Assembly (NCBI GenBank): GCA_030544235.1
Contig: CM060468.1
Location: forward strand, 11,810,258-11,874,257
DNA from: Lepturacanthus savala
Lineage: Eukaryota; Chordata; Actinopteri; Scombriformes; Trichiuridae
Reading direction: 5' to 3'
Length of the DNA: 64,000 nucleotides
Shown: positions 46,314 to 59,404 of the stretch, one piece after another
Layout: every line of letters starts with the position of its first letter
Numbering within the stretch: the first letter of the stretch is position 1
Notes under the pieces: generated by a model
Seen by the model: the letters and a program-made list of their open reading frames with translations, nothing else
Database searches by the model: none
What the model was told of the DNA's origin: nothing
Translations under genes and position numbers: made by a program

Positions 46314-47202
46314 CTGTATTTTCCGGACTATAAGTCGCAGCAGCCATAAAATGCATAATAAAGAAGAAAAAAACATATATAAGTCGCACTGGAGTATAAG
46401 TTTTGGGGGAAATTTATATTGTGAAGCAGAGATAATTAGGGGGCAATTGATTGTTTATCCAGTGGGTGCCGCTGTGTGATCATTGTGGCAAGAAGGTTTA
46501 CTGAAGAAGAGTGAAGTTTCCACGCATGCATGTGAAACTCAACATCTGCGTTTATGGTCCTTTGTTTTGACAAGTTACCACAATTTATTTGATAAAATCC
46601 AACACCAAGAACAGACATTTAAAATTTAAATGACGAACAATTTAAAATAAAAATAGAATAGAGGCAACAACAGGCTGAATGGTATTCTGACGTTACATAA
46701 CACAACTGAGAACATGCCTGGTATATTAACACAACATATTAAGAGTTATTCCAATAACTACAGCATCAATAACATGGTAAGAAGTTTACCTAAACCATCC
46801 ATGTCACTCCAAATACCCGGTAACTAAAATCCAATGAAATCTTCATCCTCTGTGTCATTTTCATCAACTCCTCTAACTCCGGAGGTAGAAGATGCGGCGC
46901 TTCCTCTTCTACGTTGATGACATCATATTTTACTACTTGCAGCTTGTGATCTGCAGAATATGATTTTCTTTTTGGTGCCGTTTTGTTCAGCCCTTCTCAG
47001 TTGTTTTTAAAAGTTACCGCCAATATTGAAATTATCAACACAAGCCTAGAGCGACCTATTGAGGTTCAGTGTGAAAATAACGTGAAATGATATACCGGTA
47101 ATAATGTGTTAATAATTGTCAAATAAGTCGCTCCGGAGCATAAGTCGCACCCCCGGCCAAACTATGAAAAAAAAAACGTGACATATAGTCTGGAAAATAC
47201 GG
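46314..47202 (-). mobile_element. Internally deleted pogo-type (Tc1/mariner) transposon
   Basis: The ends are CTGTATTTTCCGGACTATA and, inverted at the right, TATAGTCTGGAAAATACGG. Both are flanked by TA (46312-46313 and 47203-47204), the Tc1/mariner target. On the minus strand two pieces of a transposase remain in different frames: TAPKRKSYSADHKLQVVKY (the start of a psq-type helix-turn-helix, as in pogo/Tigger transposases) and VDENDTEDEDFIGF followed by a stop (an acidic C-terminus). The catalytic DDE domain between them is deleted, so this is a non-autonomous derivative. Subterminal AAGTCGCA motifs appear at both ends. Confidence 0.85.
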
Positions 47203-47738
47203 TACTCTTGAAAAAAAAGTTATACTGATCTATTTTAATTCATGCTTAAGTGCTCTTTTACCCACCCAAATTCTCCTGATAGTTTGATCAATTGTGAAAC
47301 TTTTTATCTTAAGCTTTTTAGGTTTATTTAACTGTTTTTTGGGGGGTGACAAACCTCAGTTACACCTCATTAAAAGCCAGAGTGACACAACAGAGGGATA
47401 GCGGAAAAGAGATAAGAGAGAAATGGGAGGAAATGTCGAAGCGAACTGAAAGAGGTGAAAGATTGGCAGGTGAATTAGGGTCAGTAATGTTGGCAGTAAC
47501 AAAGGTGGAAATCAAACGGCTCAGTGTTTTCTGAAGAGCTTTAAACATTTAATTTCCTGGTCAAACACACATGGCTGCATTTAGTGGCTGAGAGCCAGGG
47601 TGCCTTTCCATTAATAATGTTTTAGCAGCCTCAATAACAAAAACAAACACACATCATCCATTACAGCCTCTGTGAGCTTTTCACCTACACACCCCATGTA
47701 TAATGAAGTTAATACACACTGCACCCTCACCCACCATC

Positions 47739-47753
47739 ACACACACACACACA

Positions 47754-47839
<86 letters not shown>
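47739..47839. repeat. Long (CA)n microsatellite
   Basis: About 48 CA units with one GA interruption. Confidence 0.97.
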
Positions 47840-49615
47840 GTCACTTAGGTTACCCCTCTTTTCTAGTGCAAACTGACAATTTGCCTCTGTCATTTCCATG
47901 GTAACGCAGAAGAGGATTGCCTGTGGAGGCATGGGGACATGTCTAAATATACTCACTTTTGCACACAAGTGCAGACGTATGTTCGCAGATAAACGCACAC
48001 ACGTACACACACATAAATGCACAGATACATGTATATGTACAGATATCTTTTCTCAGTCAAAGAACAACTGAATGTCAGGATTTGCCCCTTTTGACTTAAG
48101 TGTGTGTGTGTGTCTCTTTGTGTGTGTGTGTGTGTGTGCAGGCAGCAACAGTGGTGTCTTAGGAAAGGTCATTTTCTTGTTTACCATGCAGACAGAAATC
48201 TCAACTGCCAGCGAAAATTAAATTTGAAGAACACAGTTGTATTATGTCATGTCATGTAAACCCTGTTTAAGTGCGTGACCTGAATAAACTCCCAGTGGTT
48301 GCATGTCAACAGCTTTCTGACGAAGGCAAACGCTGCACATCTTTGTTGTGCGTCAACCTACAACTCCACTGGGCAGCGTGATTCTCTAATTGGCTCGAAA
48401 ACAATATGACATCCAAACAAAAACAAAGCCAAACGCTCTCTTTCTCTTTCCGTCCTCTGCTTTGGTAGATAACCTGACCTTCTTCTCTTCTCACCATGTC
48501 TCTGACTTTCAGTTTGATGACTTGAATTAAACAGTCAATCTAATCCCTGAAGGGACGACATCACCTCTCTGTGTCCCCACTCTCTTTTATCCTCCTCCCC
48601 TTTGTACAGTGTTCAGTGAATACCAAGTTAGAAAGTAATTATCAAATATGTTTGACATATTGATGTCTGTTAATAGAATTTAAAATACAGATGCATGTTT
48701 ATTTTTCTTATAATAAATCTGAATATTATAATGAAATGAGCAAAAATCTGAACTTTTTAATGTTGCTGTGGGACAAAGTGAGCACTACCAGTAGTAAAGG
48801 TTTTACTCTAACATCATCAATCATGAGCCAGTCATCAGTATTGTGTTCACTCACTAAGGGAAGAAGAAAAGTAAGACAAATCTTTGCTGCTCAAATTATT
48901 AACGCTGTTAGTAAAACGCTGTTAATTTGAACGCTGTCATTCTCATCACTGCTGGTATTACACTTGCAAATGAGAATAAAAACATTATTCAAATGAATGT
49001 AAAATGAGTAACAAACTTACCCCTAATGGTACAATAACCTATATATTTTATCTGATTTAATCTAATTTTATTATTATTTTTTTTTTAAGAAGCATGTTTC
49101 AAGCTGATGTGGAATAATAGACTTTTCATTTGATTTTTGAGTTTGCATTATGAAGTTGTTGCTATTGAAGAATAGGGACAATTTAAAATAAAATGTCATC
49201 AGTCATGTTCTCGCTTGTGCATGTATTGTGTGTGTGTGTGTGTGTAACCGGCAGCAGCTGTGGCGTCTGTTAGCACTCCCTGTGATTAAATCATAAATAA
49301 TTAAAGCTTTGAAAGTGAAAGAGAGAAAAGGAGAGAGGGAAGAAAAAGAAGAGGGAAGACAAGACTGAGTGTAATTATGTTCATTTGATTTTTGAAACAA
49401 GCCCTGAGCTCATGCGTTTGTGAGTTCAGATGGATTTTTGTTTTCTTTTTTGTAAATTCCATGTCACTCAGTCCTGTCTATCTGTCAAGACAAAAATGAT
49501 TGAGTGTGTGCAACAGAAAACAAGCAACGAACAAAGAAATAACTAGCAGATTCCAATCATTTGCGCGGCTTCGCTTTTCCCATTTTCCCTTTTGTTGCCA
49601 ACAGAAGCAGAGAAA

Positions 49616-49623
49616 TATTTATA
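49616..49623 (-). promoter_or_regulatory. Candidate TATA box of an intronic promoter
   Basis: Minus strand TATAAATA is preceded by CpG-containing sequence (CGCCGATCGATCGAACCGAG) and followed after about 45 bases by AAAATGGGAAAAGCG. It could mark an alternative pde2a or pri-miRNA start in the sense direction. There is no transcript evidence here, and TATA-like octamers are frequent in AT-rich DNA. Confidence 0.2.
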
Positions 49624-50473
49624 CTCGGTTCGATCGATCGGCGCTGTAGAAACTCAGCGTAACGCACGGTGGTGTAACAGCGACCCACTTCATGGCGCCC
49701 TTTCCCCTCACCTCCCACACCACTACTTCATCAGAGTATGACGCGGGCGTTGGATGTAATGTTCAATATTTCATCCAGAATACAGAAGTCACCTCCTTCC
49801 TTTGGGCCTTTGTCTTTTTACTCTTTTTACCGACTGTGCAGCAAAGGCAAGGTGTCCTTTTTACTGTCCCACCTTTTCTTTTACACCTTCACTCTGCATC
49901 CCGTCATTTTCCGTCCTTCTCTGTCTCTCCTCTCGTCTCTGTCGCTGCTTTGACTCTCGGCAACAGCTGCCGTTACATCTGAGGTTTACATTGATTCCTA
50001 CAGGAAGAGTACTTGAGCGTGTGTAAATACACAGTACCTTTTGTGTGTATAATCTCATTACTATTTCCAAAATATGGTGCTGTATGACTCTGCCTTGATT
50101 CACAAGCTCTACACATAAACTTAGCCTGTGTGCGAATATTATCAGCAAGGATTTAGAGAACTGATTTTTCTTGAAGGGATAGCTCATTCGAGTGTCCAAA
50201 GCTAAAAACGGAATCATTAAACATAATGAATCGCAATGTGATTAAAAACAAAGAGCACATGTAAAAGAAAGAAACTCTCGAATGAAACAAACTGGCACAG
50301 TAAAGAAAAGCTCATTATAGAGAAAGTGTTGACAGATGCAACAAAAGACGCAAGATTGTCTTTGAGAGCTGCAAACAATGAGGGACACTGATACTTAGAT
50401 CAACCAAATGAGTTCATTGAAGCCGAGCCAGCCATGCTATGCCTGTTGCAGGAGGAAGCAACAGGCTAAGCGT

Positions 50474-50506
<33 letters not shown>

Positions 50507-51414
50507 CACACACACACAGACAGGGTCTTATCTGTCAGCATGACAGTGAGGGGACCCAAAAGGGACTACAATTATCTTCCCTGGACACAGACAGAGAGGC
50601 ACAGACACAGTGCTTCATCTCCCTGCTGATGATAGAGACAGAAGAGATACAGAAAAAAGTAATTGAGGCCCAGTAAGTCTGATATGAGCAGTCGCTGGGG
50701 AAGCCGAGCCGGAGGTGCAACTTTGCCCGTTTCAATCATACAGAAAGACATTACAAGCTGCTCCCCGAGGAGGCTATTTTATGGTTGCCTTGGTTTGTGA
50801 GAGACGGGAAAAAAAGGGGGTCAACTCGTGGAGAGCTGACAATGATGTTTTTGCTTGCTTTCAGTCCATTAACTACAAATCAGCATTTTTTTTCTCCTTT
50901 GGATTGATTTCCTATCCTCCAGGCAGCTTTCAATTAATTGCGGTACTTTACACCGTGAGAACCAACTCGCAAAGATTCTTATTTAGACTGCATTATTTCA
51001 GGCAAAAGTTAACTTTTATTATACAAATACAAACATCAAACATCTGTCTCTTAAGCAAACAAAAAAACTTGGAGACTGAGAAAAGTATCATAACCTTCAA
51101 AAAAGCTGAGCCTTGCAACCCCCCCCCCACAAAGTGCTTTTTATTATTTTTGTCTTATTAAATATATATGATGCCACCACACTGAACTAATATCAATAGA
51201 GCTTTTTTTTTTTCATAGAAGACATTTGGTTGTTTCAGTGCAGGAAAAGCACAGGTATAAACACTCAATTATTGATGGCTGGATACTACAGATCCATCAT
51301 TCATGTGATTTCAATCGGGAAAAACTATTTTTCTCAGTGAACAATTACTTAAATAAAATGTGCACATTAAGATGAAAGTCTTTTGTGATTAGATATTGTG
51401 ATGAAATCATGTTA

Positions 51415-51752
51415 TGAAGGGAGTAGTGAAGCCGCAATGAGATGTAGATGTTCTCCTGACGGAGCCGTGCCCATGGTGATAAAGAGATGCTGAGATCTGG
51501 ATGATGAGGTTCCTGTCGAGCTCAGACCTGGGCGCTGAAGTGATGAGCTGGAGGCGAACGGGGTGGAGGAGGGTCACGACGATTCTCGCCCACAGAGAGG
51601 AGACCAGATTTAAATTTGACATCTGAGACATAATTGGCTGATAGGAATCGTGACAGTATCTGGTTGGTTTAACTAAGAGTGTTAAGGGCCCTAGGGTGAA
51701 TGGGGGAGACAATGAGGGGAATGACATGAATTCATGTCTTCCTGCTTGAACT
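51415..51752 (-). repeat. Dispersed repeat, copy 2 (inverted partner at 17.7 kb)
   Basis: This is the reverse-orientation counterpart of 17680-18025. On the minus strand it contains AGGAAGACATGAATTCATGT, CACGATTCCTATCAGCCAAT, GTGACCCTCCTCCA and AGGTCTGAGCTCGACAGGAA in the same order as copy 1. It also retains CTCATTGCGGCTTCACTACT, matching CTGATTTCGGCTTTACTACC at the far end of copy 1, which defines that border. Confidence 0.8.
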
Positions 51753-51881
51753 AGATGTACCTGTGCTTTTCCTATGAGTTTAAATGTCTGTTGAATGCCT
51801 TCTGTGAATTGTCTATTTGTATCTATTGGTTTTTAAGTACACTCAATTAGATTGAAAAGGAAACAGTCAAGTCTATTGGAC

Positions 51882-51993
<112 letters not shown>

Positions 51994-53012
51994 TTGCCTA
52001 CATTAGGAGATAGAATAAAATCAGCAGGTCAGTGTATCATTTAATAACCACGAGAAAGACTTTCAAAAACACTTGAGCTTGACTTCTTGCTCATAGCAAG
52101 AATTAAGTAGCTGCGACAAACGAATAAAGCTGATTAAATGTTCACTGTGATGGATTACCTGTCTCACGTAAGTTGATTTTCATAATTTGCCAGCATGAAC
52201 TAAACCAGCGGCTGCCTGGAAGCTACTGAATCAATCTCGTTTGCATAAGAATATATAAAGTATATGTCATTTGCACTTACTGGAAAAAAGTGAACAAAAA
52301 CACCTGATCCGTAAAAGACTATTTAGATTTTTTTTATTCATTAAGCTCCCTTTTTACCATCAACATCACAATTGTCATCTCATCTTTTTGTCTTCTGCAT
52401 TCTTTAACGTGATGAGAAGGAGAATAATGAGAATAATATTGTGGCTGAAATTAGGAAAAGATCATGGATTTTACCTAAACTGAACTCATTAGTTTGGTCT
52501 TTACAATTTTTATCAAATGCTTACACACAAAAACTGGAGCTCATGACAGAATGAGCACAACCTGTGACTCGTGCCAACTCCCTAAACCAATTTTGCTTCC
52601 CTAAACGAACTATAAACACATTTCAATTCTAAACCAGTCGTTCCTCAAACCACCACACACACTTCTCTCTATTTTAGACACTCTTCATCAATGTGTCCAG
52701 ACAGAACACACTGTCATTCAAATGGAAAAAAAAACTTCCAAGCCTGTTTGCAATTTGCAATATAAGGCCACAGCTGAGCTCCTGGTCTGGAGAATCTGTG
52801 CCTGTGATGCCAATGAGGTTGTGTGGCCAGACAGGAGCTGAAGCGGAGGCAGCTTGGTTGTTTTTTCTTGTTTTATTTAGCATTTTCTTGCTGTTTGGTG
52901 ACTGTATTGGCCTACTGGTTCGAAGAAACCTCCCCTCATATGCTGGTCTATGTTTGTCCTTTAAACACAAAATAGCATTGTGAGGAGACATCACATTGTT
53001 TTTGAGGCAAAG

Positions 53013-53081
<69 letters not shown>
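53013..53081. repeat. (CA)n microsatellite
   Basis: About 34 pure CA units. Confidence 0.97.
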
Positions 53082-53084
<3 letters not shown>

Positions 53085-53375
53085 CTATTCACCTACATGT
53101 TTTGTAATTTGGATTATTGTCTGGTTCTGTTGCTTCTCCTCTTTGTACTGTCCCATGTCAGATATGTTTTGTTTTATGTATTAGTCATTCATCTTGCATA
53201 CAAAAAATTAAATATCTTTATTCATACGGTGTTTTCACCTACCGTGCTTCAAATGTTTAACAAGTGTGCTGCCTGACAGACAATTTAAAATTCATCACTG
53301 CAATTTTAATGAATAAAAATATCCTGTATTTGGTATAATAAGTCTAATATTGAGGAGTAGTATAATCTGAATTAT

Positions 53376-53738
53376 CGATATCCTTTCATTTTACAGGTTC
53401 TTTACTACATATGAACTACAAATGCTACTTAGTAGTTCATATGTAGTTCATATAAGAGCTCATATAAATTACACATGTAGTTCATATATATTTCATAACT
53501 GTGTACATATGTAGTTCATGTGTATTTACAAGTGACCAGACCTGTAAAACGAAGCAAGTCTCCCTCTACAATTCATATTTAATTCATATATATGTATTTA
53601 CAATTGATCAGACAGAAGGAGACACTGTATATTACATATTAACTACATATGAACACAATTATGAACTATATATGAACTACATATGAACTCAGAGTAGCTC
53701 ATATGTAGTTAAGGATCTGTAAAATAAAGGGCTACCAT
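53376..53738. mobile_element. Palindromic MITE with internal TTCATATG repeats
   Basis: The left end ATTTTACAGGTTCTTTACTA continues CATATGAACTAC. The right end, reverse-complemented, reads ATTTTACAGATCCTTAACTA then CATATGAGCTAC. That is about 32 bp of imperfect terminal inverted repeat, extendable outwards (CCTTTCATTTT against CCCTTTATTTT). Inside, TAGTTCATATG and its complement recur many times in both directions. No coding sequence. Similar sequences are dispersed in fish genomes; the superfamily is not determined here. Confidence 0.78.
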
Positions 53739-54009
53739 ATCATCTTATGTTATATGTCATACAAGATTAAATAAAAAAAATAAGTTAAATTATCTGCTAA
53801 TGGAATAAGTAGAATAAAATATAATAACAATATAATATAAAAGCTAATTCTAACAATATTGGACCCATCATTTCAAAAACAAGATATTTTCCTGATAAGA
53901 TTTCAGCTTTTGCAGTGTTCCTCCAACATTTCCTACAATATGCATTACTTCATCCCACTTTCTTCACATCTGCCACCTGTTCCCTCTTCTTCCTCGCTCA
54001 TATTCTCTT

Positions 54010-54076
<67 letters not shown>

Positions 54077-54583
54077 CTTAATATGGAAACGTGGTCGACC
54101 ATCCTCAGTAGACTATATACACATACGCAAAACACAAACACGGATGGATACACCCTGCAGTGTTCCAGGCAGGAATGCTGATGTTTTATTCCAACACCCG
54201 AGTGTAAAGTCATATGTGAGGAGTGAACACATGCTTGCTCCACACTTTTGTGTGTTTTTCACTCGCTTGTTTGTATATTGTGCTTTTTTTGTCTCCTCAT
54301 GAAAAATGTGTTAGTGTTTGTCTTTTCATAACCTCTGTGAATACCTTCGCACCCTCGACCCGACAGATGCTGTAGCAGCTACTGTTATGCTGCTCACTCT
54401 TGGCCTGCAGCCCACTCATAAACAAACACAATATATAGCGCATGATCTCTCACATACACCTCATTCCTGTCTCATAATTCAGCTGTAGCCAGAGGGCTAG
54501 ACAGGGGATTGAGAAGGCAGGGGAGGGGAAGAAAGAGATAAGGAGAAGGAGAAAATGGAGAGAGGGTATTAAAAACAGATGTA
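53739..54583 (-). other. Large pde2a intron, block with (GA)n
   Basis: AT-rich sequence with the GA array at 54012-54072. Nothing else recognised. Confidence 0.65.
54012..54072. repeat. (GA)n microsatellite
   Basis: About 30 GA units. Confidence 0.97.
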
Positions 54584-55668
54584 CAGTATTTCCTACAGAG
54601 CATTCAGATTGCATTTAGACCCCTTCACTTTTTTCACATTTCCTACACCCAATACTCCATAACGACAAAGTAAAAGCAGAATACAGAAACATTAGAATAA
54701 CACTTTGACATAAGTATTCAGAGCCTTTGCTCCTCCAATTTCGCATTATCATCTTTGAGATCTTTCTGCATCTTAATTGGAGTCCATTTGTGGTAAATTC
54801 AACTGATTGACGATGATTTGGAAAGGCATACACCTATCCAAATGAGGTCTCACAGATGACAACGCATATCTGAGCAACAACCAAGTCGAAGGAACTGCAG
54901 AGTCAGGATTGTGTTGAAGCACAGATCTGGGGAACACTAGCAAAATGGCCAATAAGAGCAATCAGGGGAGAAGGGATTTGGTAATGGAGGTGACCAAGGA
55001 TATAATGGTCACTTTACAAAAAGCACCAAAAGGCACCACTCACCAACAGCCCAATACCATCCCACCGGTGAGGGACAGTGATGGCGGCATAATGCTGTGT
55101 GGGTATTTTTCAGTGGCAGAGACTGTGAGACTGGTCAGGGTTGAGAGAAGGCTGAAGAGAGAAAATACAGACTGACCTGATTAAACTTGGTCTCGAGCCC
55201 TCAGATCCTTAGACTGGGCTGAAGTTTCACCTTCCAACAGGACAATGACCCAAAGCACACGGCCAAGGCAATGCAGGAGATACTTATGACCACTCTGAAT
55301 TCCAACAGCCCCGACTTGAAGTCAATTGAATATATCTGGAGACCTGAAAGCGGCTGCCCACCGACGATCCCCATCCAAGCTGACAGAGTTTGAGAGGATT
55401 TACAGACAAGAATGGCATAAAATCCACAAATCCAGGTGTGCAAAGCTTGTCATGTCAAACTCAAGATGACCTGAGGCTGTAATCGCTGCCCAGGGGCGCT
55501 TCAACTAAGAACTGTGTCAGAAAACTGACATACCTTTCAGTTTTCCTTTTTAATTTGCAGAGAAATCTGCTTGCTCTTTGTCATTATAGAGTTTTGAGTG
55601 TAGGCTGATGAGCAGAATAAATAAGTTAAAGGATTTTAAGGGGGTCTGAATACTTTTTAAATGCACAG
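54584..55668 (+). mobile_element. Dead Tc1-like DNA transposon
   Basis: TA dinucleotides flank both ends (54582-54583 and 55669-55670). Near the left end is TTTAGACCCCTTCACTTTTT and near the right AAGGGGGTCTGAATACTTTT, inverted copies of the familiar Tc1 terminal sequence. The plus strand encodes transposase remnants such as FQQDNDPKHTAKAMQEIL (55232-55285, containing the second catalytic Asp) and SNSPDLKSIEYIWRPES, matching Tc1 consensus FQQDNDPKHT and SPDLNPIE-LW. Frames are interrupted by indels and stops, so the copy is inactive. Confidence 0.9.
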
Positions 55669-56905
55669 TATAATTGCCACCTGAGGTTCCTCTTTATTGA
55701 TCCACTCTCCTCTCACACTACTCCTTCCCTTCCTCTCCTCCTCCCGTACTTTCTCTTTCTCATGCTGTCTGTCTGAATTGTGGTGTCAGATCCCTCATCC
55801 ATATTCAGCGCTGAGGCCATCTGTGTGCCTCCAATATGCATGGACCAGTCTGCCAGAGTCTCAATGCCAAGCTCACAGCTAGGCAGCATTAAAAGAGAAT
55901 GCTGGTGTCGTTTTGAGTTAAAGTACAGTCCATTTGCTGCTGTCTTTGCATTTTGCAACACATGTCACATTTAATCACTTGTATTCTGTTGCTTTTGTCA
56001 AACCTAGCTTGAAATGACTATAGCTGCCCTGCCAGCATGACGGTGACGCCCTGAAATGAGATGTGACAAAATATCCAGTGATGTGTGATTTCTTAGTGGA
56101 CATTTGTGACGGGTGGTCGTGCTTTGTCACAGAAGAGTTCCATGATTGGTTGAAACTTTTGCCGACATTCTTTATTTATGGACAACAGCCTGCAGCATCA
56201 TTCGCAGTAAAAAAAAAAACTAAGGGAAGGATGAAATAGCAACTGGATGATCCAGCTAGGGTGAAAGCTGTTTCTGGGGCTGCGTGAGAAATAATAAAGG
56301 CAAATGGCTGCTTGTGAATGAAGGAAAAAAGCCCTCCAGTCATTCTGATTGTGTGCAGACTCTAGCACATCTAATGAGTGATCTAGCGACCACAGCAACA
56401 GGCGCTAAATCACTTACCACAACAGCCTTCCTTCACTCTCTATCACAATAAAGAGACATATATACACACGCGCACGCACAAACACACACACATAATAAAA
56501 TAGTCGTGGAGCAGATGCTTGAGTACAGGGCCTCATGGGAATATGTGTTCTATTTTCCAAAAATCAGTGAAGAAATGGAGCATTTCTATCATGCCTCCAT
56601 CCTTGTTCTCCAGCTGTCTCTTCCATCCCGTTTACATATTTCTGCATTTCCACTTCTCACTCTGGAAACACTTTTCATGCCCTCTAACCTTTACAATGTC
56701 CTTCACTTTTTTTTCTTGCTCTCCCTTGTATTTTCCCCCTGTCTCTCTGCCAGTTCAACATGTACCCACTCTTCATGTTATGAAGCCAATTAGTGTAACT
56801 GAAATAGTTTCCATGGCGACAGAGGCGCTAATAATAACAGACACCCCCACAGCAAGGGCTGGTGAAGAACATGCACACACGCACCCACACACACACACAC
56901 ATACT

Positions 56906-56936
<31 letters not shown>

Positions 56937-57020
56937 CACACACACATGTATGCAGGCATACACACATGGATGTATGAAGAAGAACATACTATAGATAACA
57001 TAGGCAACAGAGCCAATTTA

Positions 57021-57048
57021 ATGTATGTATGTATGTATGTATGTATGT
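57021..57048. repeat. (ATGT)n microsatellite
   Basis: Seven ATGT units. Confidence 0.95.
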
Positions 57049-57076
57049 GTCTGTGTATTGATCAAGGTCTGCAATA

Positions 57077-57079
<3 letters not shown>

Positions 57080-57166
<87 letters not shown>
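57080..57166. repeat. Long (TA)n microsatellite
   Basis: About 43 TA units. It is self-complementary and can extrude a cruciform. Confidence 0.97.
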
Positions 57167-57168
<2 letters not shown>

Positions 57169-59404
57169 AAAGGAAAAAAAGCCCTCCAGTAATATTCATA
57201 CACATTTCCAGTCATTAGGCTAGGGGGCTGAATGACTGAAGGGTGGCAGATGGAGCTACAGAGGAGTGGAAGGAGCAGTGTACAGTCAGTATGTGGTGTG
57301 CTTCAGTGACACTGACAGTCAGTTTGATCTCTGATGCTGAGTTCAGTCGTAGACTTGATGTTGAATCTATTGGCAAAATTTCAGTTCTTTGTTCTCATTT
57401 TGCTTTGCAAGTCACTTTTTTCGAAGTGTAACTAGAACGGCTCTGAACTCACATCCGTACAAACTGCATAAGATACTTTCTGAATATTAACAAAGTTTTA
57501 GTTCCACTTTTTTTTTCTGTGAAAATCCGTGCAAAGTGGTGCAAACACTGTTCGTATGATGCGGTCAGAAGCTGCAGGGAGATGAACAAAGTCAACCAGA
57601 CATTTTTATGCCATAGTGAATTGGATTAGGCACTGTCGTCATGCTCAGAGTACAATTTGAGGAAATGACAGAACAAAATACAACTGGTACAGTAAAGTTT
57701 TAATTTGCTTTGCTCTGGTGATCTCAGCTTGTGGTCTGGTGCTTGTAGAAGATTAAAATAACTAGGAACTGCAGTCACAGGGTGAATTCACATATTCTCT
57801 TTCCTGTCTCTGACGCCTATTCCACGATGCTGAATTAAGTGAACAGCCACTGGTAAAGTGAAGCCAGTATGTCCTAACACATCACAAAAACTACAGGTAA
57901 AGTAAAGCCAATGGTCCGATTGGTGTGTAGTTAGTAGGGACAGGCAGTGGAAATTTCCAAATCTAGATAACATTTTTGATAAGCCCCAGTGTCCCTTTAA
58001 GCCTCCTCAAATTAATATGAAACACTGCTGGATACATTAATGAGAATCTTATAGTAACTGCATCGATTAGTATGTCTGCTTCCGGGTCAATTCATACATA
58101 TTGCAGCCACATTGCTGCGGGGTCGACGTTGGTCTCTGTGACATAAATGTAATCATCCATGTCCATGAGGGTTTGCAACACCTCTTTGCAGACATCCACG
58201 TTCAGCCTGAAGTTTGTCACTTTACACATAGCAAGTGTGTCAATACATATGCTAGCAAAAGTAAACAGGAATGCCTGCCTCATCCACTGCATGGGTGCAC
58301 TTTAATCATATTCTCATTAAGCTGCTGCTCTTATTCTGCAACAGAAACTTAGCATTCAGACTGAAAACAGCCCTGTGTAAAACAACTGCTGTGGGTGTGT
58401 TGTTTAAAGTGCTACTAAGACAATGAAGTAAAATCCAGGGAGGTCTAGTTGGACTAACAGGTTGTTGCATTTAAAGGCTGATCAGAAAAACAGTGCATAA
58501 TGGGTTGTAATACTCACAAACTGGAATTTGTGAGACAAGTAGACATGTGAACCTGTTTGTGTCTATGGACTTTTGGAAAAAGTATAAAAAAGAATCATGT
58601 ACACGTGTGTCTCCATGTACAAGTCCGCAATAGTCTGTGGATGCGGTGGAAGTCACCTATGCCTTACAGCTTGGAATCCAATTAATCTTTTAAAGGTTGC
58701 TGCTGATTGTATTCCTGAGCCCATTGCTTATATTTTTATTCTAGAGAGCAATTACTTTTAAAAACAGATTTTTTTGCTCCTCTTATTCAAAAGTATTATT
58801 AAAGTATTTTATCTGTATACAACCACCACCTTAGTTCCAAACACACAATCCTTTGCCATAATAGAAAAAAAAATCCTTATCGAAACTGATAATTAATTTG
58901 TAATTTAGCATGAAACTGAGATCATTGCATGATTCGTTATTTTGTGCACAGAATCTGCTTATCAGCATATTGCATTTGACTCTTTACACTGGTGCAACAA
59001 CTGATGGGTGTAGGAGCTACCTTGCAGTAAAGCCCTCAAGTATTTACCAGGAAATCCAAAAAAATGCCTAATGGACAACACTGGTGTCATCTTAAAATAT
59101 TCGATTTCAGCTTGAGCTTGTATAAATAACATTGGAAAGGACATACATTTTCATGCAGATGATGCATTGCTACTCTACCCCAATGTTATTTCTCTGATAT
59201 AATTGAAATTGCCTAACACATGGCTTCTTATTGCAAATAATAATAGGGGTGTGTGAGACAGAGAGAGAGAGAGAGGCAGACAGGTGGCCTCCAATGGGAA
59301 TGTGATCAATTTCGACAAAAGACTGTGACTGTGTTACATGCGACTGCTTAATTGTACCAAATTTTGGTGAATGGACGGGTACTAACGTCATCCCTCATCA
59401 CGAT

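Larger units (their letters stand above)
47203..51414 (-). other. Large pde2a intron, block 47-51 kb
   Basis: Has a long CA array at 47739-47839 and shorter TG runs at 48101-48140 and 49227-49246. A CpG-containing island with a TATA-like box on the minus strand lies at 49560-49700. No supported gene. Confidence 0.55.
55669..59404 (-). other. Large pde2a intron, block 55.7-59.4 kb
   Basis: Includes a pyrimidine-rich stretch at 55690-55770, CA tracts at 56873-56946, (ATGT)n at 57021-57048 and a long (TA)n at 57080-57166. A non-repetitive island lies at 55780-55970. No exon was recognised. Confidence 0.55.

Noticed and set aside
57080..57166. Ile-Tyr repeat frame
   Set aside because: Translation of the (TA)n array.
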